DNA from: DATEMU01 sp964414585
GTDB lineage: Bacteria > Planctomycetota > Phycisphaerae > UBA1845 > UTPLA1
Direction: 5' to 3'
DNA length: 64,000 nt
NCBI GenBank assembly: GCA_964414585.1
Contig: CAYPXR010000093.1
Location: 1-64,000 of the forward strand
Shown here piece after piece: positions 17,152 through 25,625 of the stretch. The notes beneath the pieces were generated by a model that worked only from the letters and a program-made list of their open reading frames with translations, was not told the DNA's origin and did no database searches. Position numbers and translations under genes: made by a program. The stretch's first letter is position 1; each line of letters starts with the position of its first letter.

Positions 17152-19854
17152 GTGTCACGCTTCATGCGAAAACGATCGAATGCCAACAAGCCGGTTCCCA
17201 GGCCGGCCGCGAAATCAGCACCGATCACCGGTGGCATGGGATTCGTGCCGATCCTCGTCGGCCTGGTACTCTTCGCCGGCACACTGCTGCTGTGCGACGT
17301 GTATTCCCCCGGCGTCGCGGCGCCGGACCGCTGGCCTTGGTGGATCGATCGAATTCTGGCGTTGCCGATCCCGCTGACCGCGCCGTCGGATTTGCGGACC
17401 TATTCAATTCCGGTCGGACTGGCCACGCTACTGATTTGTTTTGTGTTCCGGCGCCAACGAATCCGGACCGGCGGGCTCCCGCGAACGTGGTGGTTTGAAA
17501 CGGTCGCGGCGGCGACGGTGCTCTGGGCCTGTGTATCGGCGTGGAGGAATGACGTCTGGGATCGAACCGGCGGATGGATCTTCGCTCTGGCGTGCGGCGC
17601 GGCGTGGGCGGCGGTGCTGGCACGGGCCTTCAAACCCCGCGTCGTGGGTTGGACGCTGATTCTCGGTTCCATCGTCGCAGTGCTCGGAGCAGGCTTGTCG
17701 CTGCTTCATCGAAATGTCCTGGGAGCGCCTTACTTTCAACTTCCCGTGGGGCCAATTACGCTGACGGCATCTCTGGGAGCCCTGTGGAGCGCAATGGCCC
17801 TGGCGTGGCTCGTTGCCGCTCTATTGGACAAGCCGGTAGCGACTCCGCCCGGCGTCAAGGTTGATAACGTCGATCGAAAATCGGGGCCATCCATCACCGG
17901 GCTCATCTTTGCCTTGATAACGGCCCTCATCTCGCTGACGCTTTTTTGGGCGGCGGGTCGTCGCGGCGCAGGGCTGGGTTTGGCGGCGGGGCTTGGCGTA
18001 GTGACCTTCGCTGCTTGTTGGAGGCGATTCACAAGTTCCAAAGTTCGTGCACTTCTCATCGCGATGACCGCAACGTCTCTGGTGGCGGTCGCCGTTTTCG
18101 TCCGATCGCAGATTCAAAGCACCGAGCGGGTCGTGAGCGGGCCTTTGAAAATACGGTTGATCTATTGGGAAAAGATGCTGGAGACGATCCGCCAGGCTCC
18201 GGTGTTCGGCGTCGGACCGGACCAATTTGTCACAACGATGACGACCGCCCTCGCGCGCCGACGGGCCGAAGAGCCCCGAGTGGTTCATGGCGTTGTGGAC
18301 TACGAAGGACACAACGAATGGCTTCAGGCGGTCTATGAATTGGGCGTTCCCGGTGGCTTGTTGTATCTCACATTGCCGGTCGGTGTGGTCATTCTTGGAT
18401 GGCGCGCCTGGCGCCGAGCCCGGGGAATCCATCGCCTTGTGCTTCCCGCGTTGTTGGCGGGGATCGTGACCGTCATCGTTGCTGAAGCGAGCAGCATCAA
18501 CTTGCGGCATCCGATCCTTCAGGCCTGGTATTGGACGTTGCTCGGGCTGACGCTCGCGGCGAGTCGCGAGGAGCGAGAAGATGCGCCGCCCATCTCCTCG
18601 ACAAGGACGGCGTGGCTTCGCGTGGCCGGTGTCCTGGCGGCTTTGTTCGTACTGTTCGTCGTCGCCGTGGATGTTCGGGCGGCGCTGCACCATGCCAGGG
18701 GTCGGAGCCTGATGAATCGCGATGACATCGAGGCTTCGAAGGAGCTGATCCAGGCCAGGGGAAGGCTCGGCACCGCGCAATGGTTGGCGACCAGGTCCGA
18801 CCTGGGAACCTCGCAGGCCAACGTCCTGCGCCAATACCGGAAGCCGTTAACCTCTCAGCCGGCCCAGTCGCCGGCGGATGTCGACATGCGCAACCGTTGG
18901 GGCGAGAAGGCGATGATGACTTGGTGGGAAATTCTGTCGGCCAGCCCTGGATATTCGGATACGGGATTCCGACTGGCTGAAGCCCAGACCAATGCCAACG
19001 ACATCCCCAGCGCGTTGGTGACGCTCGAAATCTATCTCCGCGACGCCAATCCTTACGATGTTCAGGCCAACGTCCTGTGGGCCAGTATTGCCAACCGCCC
19101 GCCCATGGAAAACCTCGAAGCGGTCTGTCGTGGGCTTCGCAGCGGGGCGCTCAACAAGTGGCTCGGCTATCACGCCGCGCGATCCCTGGGAACGGCCCAG
19201 GCCATCGATCAATGGCCCGCGCGCGTCGAGGACGCGCGGAAAGACGTTGCCCGGCCGTCGGAAACCGATTGGAAAAACCCGCTCGCGCCGGAGGTGCTTC
19301 GGCTGGAGGCCTTCCGATTGGCGTCGTTGAAGCAATTTGCCGAGGCGGCTGAGGTACAGATGTTGGCGGCCGAGGCTTATCGTCAATTGGACGCGTCGCG
19401 CTCTCCCGTCGCGAGAATCATGCCGGCCATGGCCGACGCCTGGTACCTGGCGGCGTGGGCGACCTTCGTTTCCGATCCGACCAGGTTCGACGCCGCTTTC
19501 AAGATGATGCTCGAAGCGGAGCGGTCGGTACAACTGGGGATGGCCGGCGACGACGACGGGAACAAGAAGGCGGAGTTGAAGGATGTCGTCCTGGCCGAGC
19601 GGACGGACGAACTCCTTCAGTTGATGCGCTTTTCAGCGAAGATGCACCTGATGGCGCAGCGTGATCTGCGCCCGGTCGTAAACCGAATCGTCTGGAGCCT
19701 GGGACAACCGTCCCCGTCGCAGGCGACGATCGACGCCGAGTTGGGACGTATCGCCGCCGAGTTGGTCAAGACCATGGGCGAATTGCCGATGGAACGACGG
19801 CCCTCAGAGTTTGCCAGGATCGTGGATGTGGCGCGGCGCTATTTGCCTCAATGA
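17152..19854 (+). CDS. O-antigen ligase/polymerase-family membrane protein (copy 2)
   Basis: A 900-residue tandem paralogue of the preceding protein with the same order: membrane region with RLIYWEKML, APVFGVGPDQFV and GHNEWLQAVYELGVPG, then the TPR-like soluble half. Similarity extends through the C-terminal half (for example TDWxxPLAPExLRxEAxRL), so the whole gene was duplicated. Divergence outside the motifs is considerable, which suggests an old duplication with possible specialisation. GTG 17152 follows a GAGG at close spacing; ATG 17164 is the alternative. The TGA overlaps the esterase ATG by 4 nt. Confidence 0.83.
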   Translation: MSRFMRKRSNANKPVPRPAAKSAPITGGMGFVPILVGLVLFAGTLLLCDVYSPGVAAPDRWPWWIDRILALPIPLTAPSDLRTYSIPVGLATLLICFVFRRQRIRTGGLPRTWWFETVAAATVLWACVSAWRNDVWDRTGGWIFALACGAAWAAVLARAFKPRVVGWTLILGSIVAVLGAGLSLLHRNVLGAPYFQLPVGPITLTASLGALWSAMALAWLVAALLDKPVATPPGVKVDNVDRKSGPSITGLIFALITALISLTLFWAAGRRGAGLGLAAGLGVVTFAACWRRFTSSKVRALLIAMTATSLVAVAVFVRSQIQSTERVVSGPLKIRLIYWEKMLETIRQAPVFGVGPDQFVTTMTTALARRRAEEPRVVHGVVDYEGHNEWLQAVYELGVPGGLLYLTLPVGVVILGWRAWRRARGIHRLVLPALLAGIVTVIVAEASSINLRHPILQAWYWTLLGLTLAASREEREDAPPISSTRTAWLRVAGVLAALFVLFVVAVDVRAALHHARGRSLMNRDDIEASKELIQARGRLGTAQWLATRSDLGTSQANVLRQYRKPLTSQPAQSPADVDMRNRWGEKAMMTWWEILSASPGYSDTGFRLAEAQTNANDIPSALVTLEIYLRDANPYDVQANVLWASIANRPPMENLEAVCRGLRSGALNKWLGYHAARSLGTAQAIDQWPARVEDARKDVARPSETDWKNPLAPEVLRLEAFRLASLKQFAEAAEVQMLAAEAYRQLDASRSPVARIMPAMADAWYLAAWATFVSDPTRFDAAFKMMLEAERSVQLGMAGDDDGNKKAELKDVVLAERTDELLQLMRFSAKMHLMAQRDLRPVVNRIVWSLGQPSPSQATIDAELGRIAAELVKTMGELPMERRPSEFARIVDVARRYLPQ

Positions 19855-21389
19855 TGGGAGAAACTAACGTGACCAAACGAGGGCTCCTGGGATTCCTGCT
19901 GTTGGCTTGGCCGATCGCGGCCCTGGGCGCGGACCCGCCATCGACTCCGCTTGAATTCGCCGTCCGCTTCGATCCCGCGGTTCGCAGCGAACCTTTCACC
20001 GGCCGGATCATCTTTTTTCTTTCCAGCAAGACCGGCAACGAACCGCGAGTGTCGCACTCGTGGCTCAGCCGCCAGCCGGTTTTCGGTCAGGACGTGCGCG
20101 ATTGGAAACCCGGCGAGGAGATTCGAATCACCACGCCCGCCGGCTATCCCTACACCCTGAACAAACTGCCGAAGAAAAAGTACGCCATTCAGGCCGTCAT
20201 GCACACCAACCCCGACGAGCCGCACTCTGGCACCGCCGAGGGCAATCTGTACAGCAAACCGATCACGATGGAAATCGACCCCGAAACCACCGGCGTCATC
20301 CAACTCAAGATCGATCAGGTCGCAGGGCCCGCCAAGCCGAAGATGAGCATACCGCGGACGAAGGAGATCAAGTTGAAAAGCGAACTCCTTTCGCGCTTTC
20401 ACGGCCGCGATATCTTTCTCCGGGCGATCGTCCTCCTGCCGGAGGCCTATGAAAAGGAACCGGACCGCAAGTTCAATGCCCTCTATGTCATTCCCGGTTT
20501 CGGCGGCGACGAGCGCGAAGCCGCGATGTACGCGGCGTTTCTGGGAAAGTCGGAGGAGCCCTTCGTGCGCATCGGGCTCGCCGGCATGTGCGCCCTGGGT
20601 CATCACGTCTACGCGGATTCGGATAACAACGGGCCGTGGGGCGCCGCGCTCGTCGAGGAATTGATCCCACATCTGGAGAAGGAATTCCGCCTGATTCCCG
20701 AGCCGAAGGCACGCCTCCTGACCGGTCATTCCTCCGGCGGATGGAGCAGCTTGTGGGTGCAGATCACTCACCCGGACTACTTCGGCGGCGTTTGGTCGAC
20801 GTCGCCGGACTCGGTCGATTTCCACGATTTCTCGGGGATCGATCTCTACAACCCCAAGTCGAATTTCTTCAAGGAAGCCGATGGCGAGAAATGGCCGATC
20901 ATGCGCGACGGCGGGAACATAAGGCTGCGGCTCAAGGACTTCGCAAAGATGGAGGACGTGATCGGCCCCGGCGGACAGATGCACTCGTTCGAGGCCGTTT
21001 TCGGACCGCGCGGAAAGGACGGCAAGCCCGTGCCGCTCTGGGACCGCAAGACGGGCAAGATCGACGCCGACGTGATGAAGGTCTGGCGGCGCTACGACAT
21101 CGTCGACAAACTCCAGCGCGAATGGCCCACGCTCGGTCCGAAGCTCAAAGGCAAGATCACCGTCATCATGGGCGACGAGGACAACTTCTACCTCAACGGC
21201 GCGGTCCACCGCCTCAGGGACGCCCTCGCCAAACTCGGCAGCGACGCCCGCGTCTTCATCGAGCCGGGCAAGGACCACGGCTCGATCATGTTCTCGAAGC
21301 CCTTTCGAATGATGATGGACGAGATGAGCGAACGGGTCTCGAAAGATCAATCGACGGGACGTCCCCCAACGACTTCCACGGATAAATGA
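19851..21389 (+). CDS. Secreted alpha/beta-hydrolase (putative esterase family)
   Basis: A 512-residue exported protein. A signal peptide (GLLGFLLLAWPIAALGA) precedes a beta-sandwich-like region to about residue 160 and an esterase-D/Fes-type alpha/beta-hydrolase domain. The nucleophile elbow is GHSSGGWSS (Ser near residue 292), with a YVIPGFGGD oxyanion strand and a late GKDHGSI segment likely to hold the catalytic His. Known relatives include feruloyl and enterobactin esterases and the mycolyltransferase fold; the substrate is unknown. Its start overlaps the previous stop (ATGA). It may trim or acylate the product of the O-antigen-ligase pair. Confidence 0.8.
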   Translation: MMGETNVTKRGLLGFLLLAWPIAALGADPPSTPLEFAVRFDPAVRSEPFTGRIIFFLSSKTGNEPRVSHSWLSRQPVFGQDVRDWKPGEEIRITTPAGYPYTLNKLPKKKYAIQAVMHTNPDEPHSGTAEGNLYSKPITMEIDPETTGVIQLKIDQVAGPAKPKMSIPRTKEIKLKSELLSRFHGRDIFLRAIVLLPEAYEKEPDRKFNALYVIPGFGGDEREAAMYAAFLGKSEEPFVRIGLAGMCALGHHVYADSDNNGPWGAALVEELIPHLEKEFRLIPEPKARLLTGHSSGGWSSLWVQITHPDYFGGVWSTSPDSVDFHDFSGIDLYNPKSNFFKEADGEKWPIMRDGGNIRLRLKDFAKMEDVIGPGGQMHSFEAVFGPRGKDGKPVPLWDRKTGKIDADVMKVWRRYDIVDKLQREWPTLGPKLKGKITVIMGDEDNFYLNGAVHRLRDALAKLGSDARVFIEPGKDHGSIMFSKPFRMMMDEMSERVSKDQSTGRPPTTSTDK

Positions 21390-21435
21390 GAAGAATGACT
21401 CCGCCTTTTGAGTAGCCATTTGCGGAAACAAAATA

Positions 21436-21481
21436 AGAGTACCCCGTTCGCGCGGGGCTCCGCGTCGGCACGGGGTACTCT
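21436..21481 (-). terminator. Hairpin with T-rich tail on the minus strand
   Basis: A perfect 12-bp inverted repeat (21436-21447 with 21470-21481) encloses a smaller 5-bp hairpin (21451-21455 with 21460-21464). Read on the minus strand, the stem is followed by TTATTTTGTTT, a good intrinsic-terminator tail. On the plus strand, where the esterase gene ends at 21389, the tail is weak. It probably ends the small minus-strand transcript starting near 21733. Confidence 0.6.
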
Positions 21482-21564
21482 CTTAGCCGCCACGCCATGG
21501 CGACGGTCGCTCTTGCGAATTTGACCCAAAAGTCTGGGGCAGACTTCAGGTCCATTGTCAATCC

Positions 21565-21675
21565 CTACAGCGGATTCACGGTCGGGAGGCGAAAGAACGC
21601 GACCTGAAACAGCCAGGTGACCGCCGCGATCGGCCAGAGGAAGAGCGTTCCAAGCAACAAGAACCATTCTGACAT
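21565..21675 (-). CDS. 36-residue single-pass membrane protein
   Basis: A short gene from ATG 21675 to TAG at 21565-21567, encoding 36 residues: SEW at the N-terminus, then a hydrophobic helix rich in L, F, W, A and V from about residue 4 to 28, ending LPTVNPL. An AGGAG sits 7-8 nt before the ATG. A near-consensus promoter (21740-21768) and a terminator hairpin (21436-21481) on the same strand frame it, giving a self-contained unit of about 300 nt. It lies downstream of the PDH operon on the same strand. The function is unknown; small single-pass proteins of this kind often modulate a larger membrane complex. Confidence 0.62.
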   Translation of the reverse strand: MSEWFLLLGTLFLWPIAAVTWLFQVAFFRLPTVNPL

Positions 21676-21739
21676 CGAAGTTCTCCTAACATGAGCAGAT
21701 TCGCTCGGCCCACATGAACCGGGGCCTGCACGCCCGAAC

Positions 21740-21768
21740 TATATACAGAGCGCGTCATCAACAGTCAA
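21740..21768 (-). promoter_or_regulatory. Near-consensus sigma-70 promoter for the 36-residue gene
   Basis: On the minus strand TTGACT (21763-21768) is separated by exactly 17 nt from TATATA (21740-21745). The predicted start is near 21733, about 57 nt upstream of the small gene's ATG. It lies between the E2 stop codon and the small gene. Confidence 0.6.
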
Positions 21769-21800
21769 TAGACAAAATAGTCCGAAATTGGGGAAATGGA

Positions 21801-23186
21801 TCAGGACACCAGCAGCAGATTCAATGGATTTTCCATGTAGGCCATGACGCTGCGGACAAACCGCGCGCCGTCCGCCCCGTCGATCACGCGATGATCGAAG
21901 GACAGAAACAGCGGCAACATCTTTCGGGCGACGATCTGCCCGTCGCGAACGACGGGCTTCAACTCCAGCTTGCCCATGCCGAGGATGGCGACTTCCGGCC
22001 AGTTGATGATCGGCGTGGCCATGGTCCCGCCAAGCGCGCCGACGTTGGTGATGGTGAACGAGCCGCCCCGCATGTCGGCGATGTCCAGTTTGAAGTCGCG
22101 GGCCTTCTCGCCCATCTCCTTCAGCTCCTTGGAAATCGTCAACAGCCCCTTGCGGTCGGCATCGCGAAGCACCGGCACCATGAGCCCCTTGGGCGAATCC
22201 ACGGCAATGCCGATGTGGACATAATCCTTGAAGATCATTTCCGACCGCGCGTCGTCGAAGGAAGCGTTGAGCTGCGGGAATTGTCTCAGCGCCCCCGCGA
22301 CCGCCTTCACGACGAAGGCGGTGAGCGTCAGCTTCGCCCCTTTATCGGCGAAGATCTCGCTCTGTTCCTTGCGGAAGGCCTCCAGGTCCGTCACGTCCAC
22401 TTCGTCGCAATGTGTGACGTGCGGAATCGTCGTGACCGAACGCACCATGGCTCGCGCGATGGTCTTGCGAATCTGCGGGATCGCCTCGCGGCGGACCGGT
22501 CCCCACTGCGCGAAATCCGGAAGCGGCTCGGCACTGACCGGCGCGGACGGCGCGGCCATCGGACGCGGCGGTGCGGCGGCCGGGGCGGCCGGTCTGGCGG
22601 TTGAAGCCGCGGGCTTGGTGACGGGCGGCGCGCCATGTCCGGTCGGGCCGGCGAGCTGGTAGCGTTCCAGGTCCTCGCGGACGATTCGGCCGCCGGGGCC
22701 GGTGCCGTGGACCTGCCGCAAGTCGATTCCAGACTCACGGGCTTGTCGGCGGATGGCGGGCGCGGCGGGGATCGGACCGCCGTAATCGGGAACCGGCGCC
22801 TCGGCAATTTGCGCGGGTTGTTGAACGGCCGCGGGATGCGCGGCCGGGGCCTGCCGTGGGGCGGGAGCGCGAGGTGCGTCGTCTTCCTCGCTCGCGGCCG
22901 GTTTCTGCGGGGCGGCGGATTTTCTTTCGGCGGATGAGGCGGCGCCACCGCCGTCATCGACCGTCAGCAGCACCGAGCCGACTTTGACGGTGTCACCTTT
23001 CTTCACGTTTAGACTGGTGATCTTGCCTCCGAACGGCACCGGCAACTCTACGGCCGCCTTGTCCGTCTCGACCTCCATGACCATCTGGTCGGCCTTGACG
23101 GTGTCGCCCTCGGCGACGCTGACGTTGACGATCGCCGCTTCGTGAATGCCTTCGCCCAGGTCCGGTAGCTTGAATTCCTTCGCCAT
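21801..23186 (-). CDS. pdhC: Pyruvate dehydrogenase E2, dihydrolipoamide acetyltransferase
   Basis: A 461-residue E2 acyltransferase. The single N-terminal lipoyl domain has the lipoylated Lys43 in ETDKA. A long Ala/Pro-rich linker leads to a peripheral-subunit-binding domain (PAIRRQARESGIDLRQVHGTG). The catalytic domain ends with the FDHRVIDGADGARF active-site motif. It transfers the acyl group from lipoate to CoA and forms the core of the complex. It is the third gene of the E1-alpha/E1-beta/E2 operon; no E3 (dihydrolipoamide dehydrogenase) gene is adjacent, so E3 must lie elsewhere. Branched-chain 2-oxoacid specificity cannot be fully excluded. Confidence 0.93.
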   Translation of the reverse strand: MAKEFKLPDLGEGIHEAAIVNVSVAEGDTVKADQMVMEVETDKAAVELPVPFGGKITSLNVKKGDTVKVGSVLLTVDDGGGAASSAERKSAAPQKPAASEEDDAPRAPAPRQAPAAHPAAVQQPAQIAEAPVPDYGGPIPAAPAIRRQARESGIDLRQVHGTGPGGRIVREDLERYQLAGPTGHGAPPVTKPAASTARPAAPAAAPPRPMAAPSAPVSAEPLPDFAQWGPVRREAIPQIRKTIARAMVRSVTTIPHVTHCDEVDVTDLEAFRKEQSEIFADKGAKLTLTAFVVKAVAGALRQFPQLNASFDDARSEMIFKDYVHIGIAVDSPKGLMVPVLRDADRKGLLTISKELKEMGEKARDFKLDIADMRGGSFTITNVGALGGTMATPIINWPEVAILGMGKLELKPVVRDGQIVARKMLPLFLSFDHRVIDGADGARFVRSVMAYMENPLNLLLVS

Positions 23187-23240
23187 CGTTACGCTTTCAC
23201 TTCCTGTGGATGAATGTTGACCGCGCCAATTCCCACGACG

Positions 23241-24221
23241 TTAGTACCCGACCACTTCCCGCGCGGCCGTGACGACTTTTTTCGCGTCGGGCAGATACGG
23301 CCGCTCCTGATTGAAAAAGGGCAGTACCAGATCGTACCCCGTCACGCGCTGGATCGGCGCTTCCAGGAACATCATCGCATTTTCGACGATCCGAGCGATG
23401 ATCTCGGCGGCGGGACCGCAATTTCGAGGCGCCTCGTGAACCACGACGCATCGGCCCGTTTTTTTGACGGACTCGGTGATCGTTTGCGTATCCATCGGGA
23501 CCAGCGAGAGCAAATCGATCAATTCGGCGTTGATCTGATGCTCCTCTTCCAGTTCCTCGGCGGCCTCCAGGACCGGCCGCATCGACGCGCCGTAAGAGAT
23601 GATCGTGACGTCGCGACCCTCGCGGACCACGTTCGCCTTGCCGATCTCCATTGCCTCCGGTTCGTCCGGCACTTCCTCTTTGAACGCGCGGTAAGAGGCC
23701 TTCGGTTCGTAAAAGATCACCGGATCGGGATCGAGAATCGACGCCCGCAGGAGCGCCCGCGCATTGCGCGGTCCCGACGGGATCACGACTTTGAGTCCCG
23801 GCAGGTGCGCCCAGATCGCCTCGCGGCTTTCGCTGTGATGCTCGATCGCCCGGATGCCGCCGCCGTAAGGCATGCGGATGACCATGGGGCAGGTGTATCG
23901 ACCGCGCGTCCGGTTGCGAAACCGGCTGGCATGATTTTCGATCTGGTGAAAAGCGTGGTAGCCGAATCCGGAAAACTGCATCTCCGCAATCGGTCGAAAT
24001 CCGGCGAAGCACAGGCCGACCGCGACCCCGGCGATCGCCGATTCGGCGACGGGAAAATCGATGACGCGATCGGGACCGAAGTCCTTGAGCAGTCCTTCGG
24101 TGATGCGAAAGACCCCCTCGTCCTGCCCGACATCCTGACCCAGGATGATCGTCATGGGGTCTTCCTTCATCGCCTCGTGCAGGGCGAGGTTGAGCGCCTT
24201 TGCCATCGTCAGTTGAGCCAT
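23241..24221 (-). CDS. pdhB: Pyruvate dehydrogenase E1 component, beta subunit
   Basis: A 326-residue transketolase-type E1-beta. It begins AQLTMAKALNLALHEAM and contains GQDVGQDEGVFRITEGL and a PVAESAIAGVAVGLCFAGFRPIAE segment (the E1-beta Glu that activates thiamine diphosphate lies in the AESAI stretch). The C-terminal transketolase domain has the typical EAPRNCGPAAEI. It forms the alpha2-beta2 thiamine diphosphate enzyme with the product of the preceding gene. Gaps of 54-59 nt on either side fit a single operon. Confidence 0.94.
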   Translation of the reverse strand: MAQLTMAKALNLALHEAMKEDPMTIILGQDVGQDEGVFRITEGLLKDFGPDRVIDFPVAESAIAGVAVGLCFAGFRPIAEMQFSGFGYHAFHQIENHASRFRNRTRGRYTCPMVIRMPYGGGIRAIEHHSESREAIWAHLPGLKVVIPSGPRNARALLRASILDPDPVIFYEPKASYRAFKEEVPDEPEAMEIGKANVVREGRDVTIISYGASMRPVLEAAEELEEEHQINAELIDLLSLVPMDTQTITESVKKTGRCVVVHEAPRNCGPAAEIIARIVENAMMFLEAPIQRVTGYDLVLPFFNQERPYLPDAKKVVTAAREVVGY

Positions 24222-24280
24222 CGACTACTCCGGTCTTGTTTCTTTCTACCGCAATCTCTGCGTCTCGGTGGGAGACACTC

Positions 24281-25414
24281 CTAATGAACGCTTCGATACA
24301 CCTGCGAATCCTGGCTCTCCGAGTTGCCCTCGCCGTTCGACGCCGAATTCAGGTAAGCCTGGAACTCGGCATATTGTAATTCCAGATGGTTGGGCATCGT
24401 CGCGAAGCAATGATGGAACGGTTCCGTCACGCTCGGCTCGAATTTCTCCGCCTTGTCGATCGCTTCGCTGATCTCCCGGGTGACCTCTTCCTCCAGGACA
24501 TCGCGGGCCTTGTCATCCATGATCTGATGTTTCTTGAGATACTTGTAGAACCGGGCGAGCGGGTCGCGGACCTTCCACTGTTCGACCTCGTCCTCGGTGC
24601 GATACTTCTTGGGGTCGTCGGCCGTCGTATGCACGCCGAGCCGATAGGTCACCGCCTCAATGAGCGTCGGTCCGCCGCCGCTCTTCGCACGGGCCACCGC
24701 CTCGCCCGCGGCGACGATCATCGCCAGGATGTCGTTGCCGTCGGCCTGGATGCCGTCGAAGCCGTAACCCAGGCACTTTTGCGCGAGCGTCGGCGACGCG
24801 CACTGCTTGGCTCGCGGCAGCGAAATCGCCCATTGGTTGTTCTGAATGATGAAAACCAGCGGAAGTTTGAACGCCCCGGCGACGTTCATCGCCTCATGAA
24901 AATCGCCTTCGCTCGTTCCGCCGTCGCCGAGGAAACAGAGGACCGCCGCGCCGTCTTTCTTGATCTTGCAGCCCCAGGCGATCCCCGCGGCATAAAGACA
25001 CTGGCTCGAGACCGGAACGCAAATCGGCAGGTCGCGCACATCCTTGGGCGTTTGTGCCCCGACCTCGTTGCCACCCCACCAGAGAATCAGCCTTTCAATC
25101 GGCCAGCCGCGATGGATCATCGCCGCCGGCTCGCGGAACGAGGGCACCAGCCAGTCCGTCTTTGCCAGGACATACGCCGGTCCGAGCGACGCCGCTTCCT
25201 GACCCAGGGCAGGTCCATACGTCCCTATTCGCCCCTGACGCTGAAGTTTAAGCATCCGCTCGTCATAGCGCCGGGCCATCAGCAGCCCCCGAAGAAGCTT
25301 GCGAAGCTCTTGCGCGTCCAGCTTCGGGTCGAGCGCCGGATCGGCGTTCCCCTCGGGATCGAGGATGGAAAGCGATTCGACCTTGTTCGCGAGTTCGATC
25401 TTGCCTCGGGGCAC
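24281..25414 (-). CDS. pdhA: Pyruvate dehydrogenase E1 component, alpha subunit
   Basis: A 377-residue E1-alpha, resembling the Bacillus PdhA type: LKLQRQGRIGTYGPALGQEA near residue 60, the thiamine-diphosphate motif GDGGTSEGDFHEAMN...QNNQWAIS, and HTTADDPKKYR in the phosphorylation-loop region. It decarboxylates pyruvate and reductively acetylates the E2 lipoate. The start is a GTG at 25414; no strong Shine-Dalgarno is evident. It is the first gene of the operon and is divergent from the receptor kinase gene. Confidence 0.94.
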   Translation of the reverse strand: MPRGKIELANKVESLSILDPEGNADPALDPKLDAQELRKLLRGLLMARRYDERMLKLQRQGRIGTYGPALGQEAASLGPAYVLAKTDWLVPSFREPAAMIHRGWPIERLILWWGGNEVGAQTPKDVRDLPICVPVSSQCLYAAGIAWGCKIKKDGAAVLCFLGDGGTSEGDFHEAMNVAGAFKLPLVFIIQNNQWAISLPRAKQCASPTLAQKCLGYGFDGIQADGNDILAMIVAAGEAVARAKSGGGPTLIEAVTYRLGVHTTADDPKKYRTEDEVEQWKVRDPLARFYKYLKKHQIMDDKARDVLEEEVTREISEAIDKAEKFEPSVTEPFHHCFATMPNHLELQYAEFQAYLNSASNGEGNSESQDSQVYRSVH

Positions 25415-25592
25415 GCGCGTCCTCCCGTATTTTTCCCCTCATTCTTCAAGGGAAAGGGTTGGCTGAGGGTCCGACCGTCAAGTTATCTACGGCATGCCAT
25501 TGTAGCCGATAGGCCCGCGTTGCCAAATCAATCGAATAGGACGGGCTCATGTTGTGAATTTAGACGCCTCTGGGTCAAGAGAGTGGAGCGGT

Positions 25593-25598
25593 TATAAT
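25593..25598 (+). promoter_or_regulatory. Consensus -10 (TATAAT) upstream of the kinase gene
   Basis: A perfect TATAAT in front of the kinase gene, followed by AGGAG at 25612-25616 and GTG at 25626. No good -35 hexamer lies 16-18 nt upstream, so an activator or another sigma factor may be needed. The order -10, Shine-Dalgarno, GTG supports a start at 25626 rather than the upstream GTG at 25554. Confidence 0.4.
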
Positions 25599-25625
25599 GG
25601 GCGCTGCGGACAGGAGACTTACGGC

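Noticed and set aside
19848..21431. 527-codon minus-strand frame opposite the esterase
   Set aside because: The plus-strand esterase has a signal peptide, GHSSGGWSS motif and a 4-nt overlap with its upstream gene; the antisense frame has none.
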